13,067 nt of DNA. Source: Anaerolinea thermophila. Its GTDB lineage: Bacteria > Chloroflexota > Anaerolineae > Anaerolineales > Villigracilaceae. Shown piece after piece: positions 1 through 6,490 of the stretch; the stretch's first letter is position 1, and the number at the start of each line of letters is the position of its first letter. The notes under the pieces are model-generated. The model did no database searches, had not been told where the DNA came from, and saw only the letters and a program-made list of their open reading frames with translations. Location of the stretch: NCBI GenBank assembly GCA_020722305.1, contig DYLB01000045.1:1-13067 (forward strand), given 5' to 3'. The translations under genes were made by a program, and so were the position numbers.

Positions 1-184
1 TTTTTGCAGTAGACTCATCTTTGACTCCGCTGCAAAAACCTTTTCTAACCACTAAGGACACGAAGGTCACGAATTTTTTTGAAATCATCTTGCGCCGAAT
101 TTCAAGATTTTGAATTTCACCTTTCAGAATTCCTTGGTGTACTTCGTGTCCTTTGTGGATAAAGACCTTTTTGCAGTAGACTCA
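1..184. repeat. MITE-like palindromic intergenic repeat with partial neighbouring copy
   Basis: Bases 22-66 (beginning TGACTCCGCTGCAAAAA and running through an ACTAAGGACACGAAG core) are an imperfect inverted repeat of bases 141-184 (ACTTCGTGTCCTTTGTGG through TTTTTGCAGTAGACTCA). The arms are about 44 nt and flank an AT-rich centre. The 17-base end TTTTTGCAGTAGACTCA at 168-184 also occurs exactly at 1-17, so the tail of a second copy lies just upstream, separated by TCTT. No coding potential is visible. Short non-autonomous or REP-like palindromes with an ACACGAAG/CTTCGTGT core are common between genes in environmental genomes; that family link is from memory, not a search. Confidence 0.7.
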
Positions 185-305
185 AGATTAGCGAAAACTT
201 GCGAGGATTAGCGGACTCCGGAGATGACGGTAAAGCGCGTCCCATCGGTTTGGCACGCTAACAATTTTCTTGTACAAAAAGCAAGGATTTAACTTCCAAG
301 TTACT
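185..305. other. Upstream region of the Wzz-like gene, little recognisable
   Basis: This 121-nt stretch separates the palindromic repeat from the first gene. GATTAGCG occurs twice (186-193 and 206-213), which may belong to another short repeat. I see no convincing -35/-10 pair and no strong Shine-Dalgarno sequence before the ATG at 306; the nearest purine-rich string (AAGCAAGG, 279-286) is about 20 nt upstream. Confidence 0.35.
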
Positions 306-1040
306 ATGAAAATCTCCGATTTCGACCACGATCTTACCACCTGGCTCTCGGCCTGGCGGGTCTGGCTGCTGGCGGCTTTTATCGGCGCGGGATTGGCCGC
401 GGCCGTTTATTTCCTCTTCCCGCCCGCCTACCGCGCCCGTGCCACTGTCACCGTGGACCACAACCTCGAACAGGCCCTCCCGCAAGACTCGGACCGGGAA
501 CTGTTCTATTACCTCCAGCGCGAGACCGACAAGCTGGAAACCGTCGCCTGGGCGGATGCGACTCTCGAACAGGTCGCCGCTCGAACCCCGGGCGTGACCA
601 TCCAATCGCTGCGGGGCGGGACCTTGAGCCTGTCCCAGCCCAAGGACGGGGCCTGGCACTTTTGGGCTGAATCCGGCGACCCAGTGCTGGCGCAGAGTCT
701 CGCCGCGGCCTGGGCTGAGGCCTTCGTCTCGCAGGTGCGCTCCGGCATGGATACGGCGGCGCAGATCGAGGCGGCCCAAAAACTGCTGGCAAACACCACC
801 TCCGCTGATGAGTCCGCCGCCCTTGTCGCCCAGATCGCCGAGTTGCAGACCCGCTCGATGGGCATTTCCCCATATTTGCAAATCAGCCTGAACCAGGATG
901 AAAACCTGCCGGTGGAACGCGCCGCCGGGTTGGGCGCATACCTGTTCGCGGGCAGCGCGTTGGCGGTGCTGCTGGCCTTTTTGTATGTGACGATCTTTTC
1001 AACGCAAAGACACAAAGACGCGAAGATGCAAAAATTATAG
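306..1040 (+). CDS. Wzz-like polysaccharide chain-length/co-polymerase protein (short form)
   Basis: The 244-residue protein has the layout of Wzz/PCP proteins, inner-membrane partners of a polysaccharide polymerase that set chain length. A transmembrane helix (about residues 17-38) is followed directly by the typical PP-x-Y-x-A motif (PPAYRARATV), then a mostly helical extracytoplasmic part with coiled-coil-like stretches near residues 130-180, and a second transmembrane helix (about 209-231). It is shorter than classical Wzz (over 300 residues) and has no cytoplasmic tyrosine-kinase domain. I chose ATG 306 because an in-frame TTG at 270 would add 12 residues unlike the family. The last 12 residues (from T233) and the stop are encoded by a palindromic repeat, so the true family C-terminus has probably been replaced. 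The O-antigen ligase-family gene starts 27 nt downstream. The family is clear from topology; the exact polymer is unknown. Confidence 0.72.
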   Translation: MKISDFDHDLTTWLSAWRVWLLAAFIGAGLAAAVYFLFPPAYRARATVTVDHNLEQALPQDSDRELFYYLQRETDKLETVAWADATLEQVAARTPGVTIQSLRGGTLSLSQPKDGAWHFWAESGDPVLAQSLAAAWAEAFVSQVRSGMDTAAQIEAAQKLLANTTSADESAALVAQIAELQTRSMGISPYLQISLNQDENLPVERAAGLGAYLFAGSALAVLLAFLYVTIFSTQRHKDAKMQKL

Positions 1041-1057
1041 CTTTGTGGCTTTGCGTT
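1001..1057. repeat. Palindromic repeat spanning the Wzz-like stop codon
   Basis: AACGCAAAGACACAAAG (1001-1017) is an inverted copy of CTTTGTGGCTTTGCGTT (1041-1057), with 16 of 17 positions pairing and a 23-nt centre. The left arm and centre encode the last 12 residues of the Wzz-like protein, and the TAG (1038-1040) sits just before the right arm. There is no T-run after it, so it is not a standard intrinsic terminator. The CGCAAAG/CTTTGCG core resembles interspersed palindromes seen in many environmental genomes. Confidence 0.75.
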
Positions 1058-1067
1058 AATCTAACCT

Positions 1068-2555
1068 ATGTCCAACCCACCTTCCCTCCTCGACCGCCTG
1101 ACCCGCTGGCTGTGGGTCCTGGTCGTCCTGTGCCTGCCGGTGACCAGTTTCCGCTATTTCCCGCTGCTGGGCCGCGAGACGCAGGTCCGCCCGCTCTCGC
1201 TCTACCCGCTGGCAGGACTGCTGGCCTTGCTGGCCGTCCGCCAGTGGAAGCGGCGGAAGCTGGGACTGTCCAGCCCGGCGCTGACGGTGCTGGCGCTGTT
1301 CCTGCTGGCGGCGCTGGCCGCGACCGCCGTCGGCGCGCTCTACGCCCCGCTCGACCTGTTCGACCAGAGTTACGCCGGACGAGTCCTGCGGGCCTGGATC
1401 ACCGTAGCGATTGGGCTGGCCTTCTTCCTGGCTTCGATCTGGATGAACGAGAACGAAGAGGATCTCAAAATCACACTGAAGTGGCTCTACGCCGGGCTGG
1501 CCCTGCACATTCTGTGGGGCGGGGTGCAGGCCCTGGCGCTCTTCACCGATATTTTGCCCCGTTACCTGGTGGATGCCTGGCAGGAGACTTTCTCGATCCG
1601 CGGGCTGGTCAATTCGCGGCGGGTGTCGGGGCTGGCATTCGAGCCATCCTGGCTGTCCGGCCAACTGGTGACGCTCTATCTGCCCTGGTTGTACGCTTCG
1701 CTGGTGCGCGGCTACCGCCTCCTCCGCTGGAGATGGGTCGAGCCGCTGCTGGCCCTCGGTTCGCTGGGAATTCTCGTCTTGACGTACTCGCGCAGCGGGG
1801 TGCTGCTCGTCGTCGGCGTGGCGGGGCTGACTTTTCTGCTGGCCGATTGGGCCCGGGTGCGTCAGGCCTGGGGCTGGTTCAAAAGCCCGTTCAGCGGGAG
1901 CAGGCCGCAGGTCCGCACTGAGCCGGGTCGAAGTGTCGGCGCGAGAGGGCGCTGGGTGGATGTCGGGGTGCGGGTGGCGCTGATTTTAGCGGTAGCGGCC
2001 GGGGTGGGCAGCGCGTTCTCGATCCTCTCCAAACGGGAGTATTTCGCCCGTCTCTGGCAGGCGGAGAAATCCAGCCCGGTCGAGTACATGGTGGATATTT
2101 ACGCCGGGCCGCGCCTGGCTTACGCGGCGGCGGCCTGGGACATTTACGACGCCCACTCGCTGACCGGCGTGGGCATCGGGGCCAGCGGCCTGTACATGCA
2201 CGACGCCCTGCCCGATTGGGCGCGCACCACCATCCCGGAGGTGGCCCACCTGTTCTCGCCGGACAACACGCTTTATCCGAACCCCAAAAATCTCTACCTG
2301 CGCCTGCTGGCCGAGACCGGGCTGGCGGGTTTCTGGCTGTTCATGCTGTTTAACCTGGCGGCGCTGGCACAGGTGATAAAATGGATGAAGTCGCCGGGCA
2401 GGCTGGCTTCTCTGGTGGGGGCGGCGGGGCTGTTCACCTGGCTGGCACTGATGGCTTATCACTTTACCCAGGATTCGTTCGCCATGCCCAACCTTTGGGT
2501 CGGTCTGGGGATGGTGTTGGGATTATCTCTAAAGCCGGAGTCCAACGTCTCCTGA
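1068..2555 (+). CDS. O-antigen ligase/polymerase-family (WaaL/Wzy-like) membrane protein
   Basis: The 495-residue polytopic protein has about a dozen hydrophobic segments from residue 13 to about 488 and a large extracytoplasmic loop at about 320-410. Proteins of this family move undecaprenyl-linked glycans: they ligate them to an acceptor or polymerise repeat units. Supporting motifs are SRSG (241-244) before a transmembrane helix, GVGIGAS (367-373), and PKNLYLRLLAETGLAG (406-421), which matches the ligase signature H[NSQ]-x9-G-xx-[GTY] except that the His is Lys407. A basic cytoplasmic-looking stretch (about 272-297) contains residues encoded by a repeat-like sequence. The ATG at 1068 has no clear Shine-Dalgarno sequence. 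The gene sits between a Wzz-like protein and a sulfotransferase, as expected for glycan assembly. Ligase versus polymerase cannot be decided here. Confidence 0.85.
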   Translation: MSNPPSLLDRLTRWLWVLVVLCLPVTSFRYFPLLGRETQVRPLSLYPLAGLLALLAVRQWKRRKLGLSSPALTVLALFLLAALAATAVGALYAPLDLFDQSYAGRVLRAWITVAIGLAFFLASIWMNENEEDLKITLKWLYAGLALHILWGGVQALALFTDILPRYLVDAWQETFSIRGLVNSRRVSGLAFEPSWLSGQLVTLYLPWLYASLVRGYRLLRWRWVEPLLALGSLGILVLTYSRSGVLLVVGVAGLTFLLADWARVRQAWGWFKSPFSGSRPQVRTEPGRSVGARGRWVDVGVRVALILAVAAGVGSAFSILSKREYFARLWQAEKSSPVEYMVDIYAGPRLAYAAAAWDIYDAHSLTGVGIGASGLYMHDALPDWARTTIPEVAHLFSPDNTLYPNPKNLYLRLLAETGLAGFWLFMLFNLAALAQVIKWMKSPGRLASLVGAAGLFTWLALMAYHFTQDSFAMPNLWVGLGMVLGLSLKPESNVS

Positions 2556-2561
2556 CGTTGG
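2542..2561. repeat. Hairpin covering the stop codon of the ligase-family gene
   Basis: CCAACGTC (2542-2549) and GACGTTGG (2554-2561) are perfect inverted arms around TCCT. The TGA stop (2553-2555) lies in the loop and right arm. There is no following T-run, so it is better read as an interspersed palindrome that came to supply the last codons (SNVS) of the gene than as a terminator. Confidence 0.7.
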
Positions 2562-2607
2562 CTGCCGGGTTTGGAGACTTCATGCCGCAATGGAGTTATA
2601 AAGCAAC

Positions 2608-3339
2608 ATGATCATTCTAACTGTGGGGATGCCGCGGGCGGGTTCCGGCTGGCACTACAACCTGATCCACGACCTGGTGACGGCCAACGGCGGGGAAGAC
2701 GCCCGCCGGATCCGTGAGCGCTATCATTTGCAAAGCATTTTGACCGAGGTGAACTGCAACATTGGGGTCTTGAGTTTGAGACGGCTGGCGCTGGCAGCCG
2801 TGCCCTCGCTGATGGGCAAGACCTACGTCCTGAAAGCCCACAGCGGTCCCACTCGGACCTCGGGCCTGCTCCAGGCCATCCGGCGGATGCGTGTCCTGTA
2901 CATTTACCGCGACCCGCGCGACGCGATGCTCTCGGCCTTCGAATACGGCCAGCGGGCCATCGCTAAAGGCCGTCCGAACGCCTTCTCGCACCTGACCGAT
3001 TTCGAAAAAACGCTCGACTTCATGACCGAATACGTGCGCATCTCGGAAGCCTGGCTGGCGCAGGGGAACGTGCTCCATGCCCGTTACGAAGACCTGCTCA
3101 TGGATTACGACGCCGAAGCCCAACGGGCGGTGGAATTCTTGGGCTGTTCCCTGTCCGAGGCGGCGACGCAGGCCGTGATCGAGAAGTACCGCCCGAACAA
3201 GGCCTCGAGCGGAGACAAGGGCCTGCATTTCTTCAAAGGCAAGATCGGCCGATTCCGCGAGAAATATACCGAAGAACAACAGGCGCTCATGGCCGAACGT
3301 TTTGGTAATTATTTGCAAGGCAGGGGTTACGAAATCTAG
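2608..3339 (+). CDS. PAPS-dependent sulfotransferase family protein
   Basis: The 243-residue protein has the layout of cytosolic-type sulfotransferases, which move sulfate from PAPS to a hydroxyl or amino group. The 5'-phosphosulfate loop is GMPRAGSGW (residues 7-15). Beta-strand TYVLKAHSG (72-80) carries a Lys and a His at the place of the family's K-x-H catalytic region. YIYRDPRDAMLSAF (98-111) is the 3'-phosphate site, with Arg101 and Ser109 as expected PAPS ligands. FKGKIGRF (209-216) matches the C-terminal RKG-x-x-G loop. A GGAG at 2592-2595 lies 12 nt before the ATG. No signal peptide is seen, so it should act in the cytoplasm. Next to Wzz-like and ligase-family genes, a glycan precursor is a reasonable substrate guess, but the sequence does not show it; lipids and small molecules remain possible. 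Confidence 0.85.
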   Translation: MIILTVGMPRAGSGWHYNLIHDLVTANGGEDARRIRERYHLQSILTEVNCNIGVLSLRRLALAAVPSLMGKTYVLKAHSGPTRTSGLLQAIRRMRVLYIYRDPRDAMLSAFEYGQRAIAKGRPNAFSHLTDFEKTLDFMTEYVRISEAWLAQGNVLHARYEDLLMDYDAEAQRAVEFLGCSLSEAATQAVIEKYRPNKASSGDKGLHFFKGKIGRFREKYTEEQQALMAERFGNYLQGRGYEI

Positions 3340-3353
3340 GGCATAATTACCTC

Positions 3354-5102
3354 ATGCGCGCCTCTGATTCCCCCTTCGTTGCAGACTGGTTCGCCATCTC
3401 CTTGCGCTGGCTGGCACTGGTGGGCGTGGTGATCGGCCTGGCGATAGACGGCAACCTGCTCTCGAGCGCCAACCTGCTGATGGCTTTGCTGGCGCTGTGG
3501 AATGTGATCCAGACCCTGATGGCAGGACTTTCGATCCGCATGAACTGGCACCGCCAGATCACCCTGGGCGTGGATTTGGTCGTGACACTGGCTTATTTCA
3601 TCCTGCAAGGCGGCTATGCCCATTCGGTCTGGTGGGTGGGCGTGATCCCGCTGATGACGGCAGCCATTTATTTCAACGTGCGCGGCGCCGTGCTGACTGC
3701 CCTGGCGCTGGGGCTGGCCCAGGTGGCTGTCATCTGGTTCAGGATGCAGAACCTGCCCGCCCTGCTGTTTTCGGTCGCGATGGCCCTAATCTATATCGGC
3801 GCCGGCTGGACCTTCGGTTACCTGGCCCGCCGGGTCTACAATGGACTGCGTACCAGGCGGGTGGCCCGCCTCGAAGAAGAAGAAAAGGCCCGCCAGATCG
3901 AGACCGAGCGCCTGCGGGCCATTTATACGTTCACGGCAGAATTGATGTCTACCCTCGATTACCGCCGCGTGCTGGATAACGTCCTCGACCTGAGCGCGGC
4001 TGTGCTCAATCCCTACCTGGACGAAGATGAAGAAGACCCGCTGGTCAGCGCGGTGATGCTCTTCGAAGGCCCCGAACTGGCCATCGGGTCGGCGCGGCGC
4101 TTCACGTCGGCGGACATGCGCGTCACCCTCCCGGCGGCCAAGGGTGCCCTGGCGGAAGCCATCAACGGAGGCGATCCGGTCCGCCTGCTGGATATGACCG
4201 CAGACCCGGAACTGTCGCACATCGTTTCCCTGCGCGTCTGCAAATCCCTCTACATTTTCCCGCTCCGCAGCGGATTCAACATCTACGGCGTGCTGCTCTT
4301 CGCCCACCCCGACCCGGCCTATTTTGCCGACGACCGCTGCGAGCTGATTGACATCCTCGGGCGGCAGGCCGTGGTCGCGATCCAGAACGCCCGTCTCTAC
4401 CAGGATTTGGTCGAAGAAAAAGAGCGCATGATCGAAGTCCAGGAGGAGGCTCGCAAGAAACTGGCCCGCGACCTGCACGACGGCCCAACCCAGTCGGTTG
4501 CGGCGATTGCCATGCGGCTAAACCTGGCCCGGCGCATGCTCGAACGCTCCCCCGAAACGGTCGAGGACGAACTTGCAAAAGTCGAGGAACTGGCCCGCCG
4601 CACCACCAAGGAAATCCGTCACATGCTCTTCACCCTGCGCCCGCTGGTACTCGAATCCCAGGGGTTGACGGCCGCCCTGGCCGCCATGGCCGAAAAGATG
4701 AAAGAGACCTTCAACCAGGAAGTGATCATCAAAGTGGACGACAAACTGCTCGAACAGATCGAGATGGGCAAGCAGGGCGTCATTTTTTACATCGTCGAAG
4801 AAGCGGTCAACAACGCCCGCAAGCACGCCCGCGCCTCGCAGATCTGGGTCAATCTGCGGGCGCTGAAAGACGAGATCGTCCTGCTCGAAATCAAGGACAA
4901 CGGCGTAGGCTTCGACCTGGATTCGGTGATGAGCGCCTACGACAGGCGCGGCAGCCTGGGCATGATCAACCTGCGCGAGCGCACCGAACTGGTCAACGGC
5001 CTGCTGCACATCGAAACGGCCCCCGGCCGGGGTTCGACCATCCAGGTCTTTATCCCGCTCAGTGAAAAAGCCGCCGACCGCCTGCGCCACGCCAAGCAGT
5101 AG
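3354..5102 (+). CDS. Membrane sensor histidine kinase, NarL/DegS (HisKA_3) type, with GAF domain
   Basis: The 582-residue protein has about six transmembrane helices (residues 13-155), a charged coiled-coil linker (about 160-195), a GAF-like sensor region (about 190-345), a HisKA_3 dimerisation domain and a C-terminal ATPase domain. The phosphoacceptor is His375 in ARDLHDGPTQ. The N-box has Asn486/Asn487 and His491 (EEAVNNARKHA), the G1 box is DNGVGFD (515-521), and the G2 region is RRGSLGMINLRER (531-543) followed by PGRGS (557-561). All residues for ATP binding and autophosphorylation are present. Kinases of this type normally phosphorylate LuxR/NarL-type response regulators, but none lies in this window, so it is an orphan here. 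The start is 14 nt after the sulfotransferase stop, and an alpha/beta hydrolase starts 4 nt after its own stop. The signal sensed by the membrane or GAF part is unknown. Confidence 0.92.
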   Translation: MRASDSPFVADWFAISLRWLALVGVVIGLAIDGNLLSSANLLMALLALWNVIQTLMAGLSIRMNWHRQITLGVDLVVTLAYFILQGGYAHSVWWVGVIPLMTAAIYFNVRGAVLTALALGLAQVAVIWFRMQNLPALLFSVAMALIYIGAGWTFGYLARRVYNGLRTRRVARLEEEEKARQIETERLRAIYTFTAELMSTLDYRRVLDNVLDLSAAVLNPYLDEDEEDPLVSAVMLFEGPELAIGSARRFTSADMRVTLPAAKGALAEAINGGDPVRLLDMTADPELSHIVSLRVCKSLYIFPLRSGFNIYGVLLFAHPDPAYFADDRCELIDILGRQAVVAIQNARLYQDLVEEKERMIEVQEEARKKLARDLHDGPTQSVAAIAMRLNLARRMLERSPETVEDELAKVEELARRTTKEIRHMLFTLRPLVLESQGLTAALAAMAEKMKETFNQEVIIKVDDKLLEQIEMGKQGVIFYIVEEAVNNARKHARASQIWVNLRALKDEIVLLEIKDNGVGFDLDSVMSAYDRRGSLGMINLRERTELVNGLLHIETAPGRGSTIQVFIPLSEKAADRLRHAKQ

Positions 5103-5106
5103 CCCC

Positions 5107-5883
5107 ATGCCCTCTGCCACCGGACTGTATTATTTCGCTCACGGCGAAGACAATTTTTACCGCCCGCCGGTCGTGTTCATCCACGGCGCGGGCGGCAGCC
5201 ACCTCGTCTGGCCGCCGCAGGTCCGCCGCCTGACGGGCGAGCGGATCTTCGCCCTCGACCTGCCTGGCCACGGCAAATCCGAGGGGATCGGCTGCCAGAC
5301 CATCAGTGATTACGTCACCAGCCTGATCTATTTCCTGGATGGGATCAAACTGCCGGGCGCCGTTTTCGTGGGACACTCGATGGGCAGCGCCATCGCCCTC
5401 AGCCTGGCGCTGCGCCACCCAGACCGGGTGCTGGGTCTCGGTCTGATTGGCGGGGGGGCGCGTCTGAGGGTTGCTCCCGCCATCCTGGAAACCGCCCTCA
5501 ACCCGGCCACCTTCGAGCTGGCGATCCAGGCCGTCCATGAAGGCTCGTTTTCCGCCTACGCCGACCCGCGTCTGGTAGAACTGTCGAAAAAGCAGATGCG
5601 CGAAGTCCGCCCTTCGGTGTTGCACGGCGACTTCATGGCCTGCGACGCCTTCGACCAGTTGGAAAATGTTTGCCAAATAGGAACGCCAACCCTGATCTTA
5701 TGCGGCTCCGAAGACCGGATGACCCCGCCGCGCTTCTCCGAATTCCTGGCGCAGAAGATCCCCGGGTCACAGCTCGTCATCGTGCCGGACGCCGGCCACA
5801 TGGTCCAGCTCGAAAAGCCGGACGAAGTAGCCGGGGCGCTGGCCGCGTTCCTGAAATCCATCCCTTACCAGCCGGGGGGATAA
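5107..5883 (+). CDS. Alpha/beta hydrolase
   Basis: The 258-residue protein is a complete alpha/beta-hydrolase-fold enzyme without signal peptide. The oxyanion-hole motif is HGAGGSHLVW (residues 26-35). The nucleophile elbow GHSMG places Ser91; Asp203 in CGSEDRMTPP is the likely acid; His231 in PDAGHMVQLEKP completes the triad. DLPGHGKSEG (51-60) is the usual strand-4 motif. ATG 5107 is preferred because an in-frame upstream start (5062) would lie inside the kinase gene. The 4-nt gap to the kinase stop implies co-translation, so the hydrolase may act in the same signalling or stress response; this recalls the RsbQ-RsbP pairing of a hydrolase with a sensor in Bacillus, but it is only an analogy. 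The substrate cannot be predicted; esterase, lactonase or lipid hydrolase activities are all open. Confidence 0.88.
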   Translation: MPSATGLYYFAHGEDNFYRPPVVFIHGAGGSHLVWPPQVRRLTGERIFALDLPGHGKSEGIGCQTISDYVTSLIYFLDGIKLPGAVFVGHSMGSAIALSLALRHPDRVLGLGLIGGGARLRVAPAILETALNPATFELAIQAVHEGSFSAYADPRLVELSKKQMREVRPSVLHGDFMACDAFDQLENVCQIGTPTLILCGSEDRMTPPRFSEFLAQKIPGSQLVIVPDAGHMVQLEKPDEVAGALAAFLKSIPYQPGG

Positions 5884-5890
5884 GCGTTTC

Positions 5891-6490
5891 CTACAGCCCC
5901 AAAATTTCTTTCAAGACAGGTATCGCCGCCTGCACCGCCCGCGCCCGGTGGCTCAGGCGGTTTTTTTCGTCCATGCCCAGTTCGGCCATGGTTTTGCCCA
6001 AGTCGTCCAGCATGAAAATGGGATCGTAACCGAAACCGCCCATGCCGCGCGCCTCCGGGATGATCTCGCCGGGGCAAATCCCCTCCGCAAAACGGACGCG
6101 GCCGTCCGGCGCGGCGATGGCGATCGTGGCGTGGAAGCGCGCCGTCCACGGGCGGGGATGAGCGCGCAGGTTCTGGAGCAGGTAGGCGCGGCGGTCCGAA
6201 TCAGATGCACCGGGCAGGGGCGAATATCGGGCCGAGTACAATCCCGGCGCGCCGCCGAGCGCCTCCACCTCCAGGCCCGAGTCGTCGGCCAGGGAGACCA
6301 ATCCGCTGGCCTGGGCGAAGGCGCGGGCTTTGAGGGCGGCGTTCTCGGCGTAGGTCGAGCCGGTCTCCTCGACTTCGAGGGTCAGGCCCAGGTCCTTCGG
6401 CATGACCAGTTCCAGGTCCAGGTCTTTGAGCAGGGCTTCGAGTTCGCGCAGCTTGCCCCTGTTCCCGGTGGCAATCAGCAGTTTTAGCAT
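5891..6490 (-). CDS. rdgB: RdgB/HAM1 family XTP/dITP pyrophosphatase
   Basis: The 199-residue cytoplasmic enzyme hydrolyses non-canonical purine triphosphates (XTP, dITP, ITP) to monophosphates and pyrophosphate, keeping deaminated bases out of DNA and RNA. Family motifs are all present: TGNRGK (residues 8-13) at the N-terminus, ETGSTYAENA (42-51), DDSGLEV (69-75) with the catalytic Asp region, GGFGYDPIF (151-159), and SHRARA (180-185) for base recognition. Length is normal for the family. Its ATG (6488-6490) overlaps the queG stop in a TGATG arrangement, so translation is probably coupled and the gene is last in the L1-queG-rdgB unit. Its stop lies only 7 nt from the stop of the convergent hydrolase gene. 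Confidence 0.96.
   Translation of the reverse strand: MLKLLIATGNRGKLRELEALLKDLDLELVMPKDLGLTLEVEETGSTYAENAALKARAFAQASGLVSLADDSGLEVEALGGAPGLYSARYSPLPGASDSDRRAYLLQNLRAHPRPWTARFHATIAIAAPDGRVRFAEGICPGEIIPEARGMGGFGYDPIFMLDDLGKTMAELGMDEKNRLSHRARAVQAAIPVLKEILGL

Noticed and set aside
270..305. Upstream TTG start for the Wzz-like gene
   Set aside because: It adds 12 residues without family support; ATG 306 places the first membrane helix normally.
1001..1057. Intrinsic terminator after the Wzz-like gene
   Set aside because: The inverted repeat has a long 23-nt centre and no T-run; the next gene starts 11 nt later on the same strand.
1043..1921. Long open frame on the + strand overlapping the ligase-family gene
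   Set aside because: Its product is Pro/Arg/Ala/Gly-rich with no recognisable fold, a usual shadow frame in GC-rich DNA; the overlapping frame encodes a clear membrane protein.
5062..5106. Upstream start for the alpha/beta hydrolase
   Set aside because: It would overlap the kinase coding region by 41 nt; ATG 5107 begins the fold normally.
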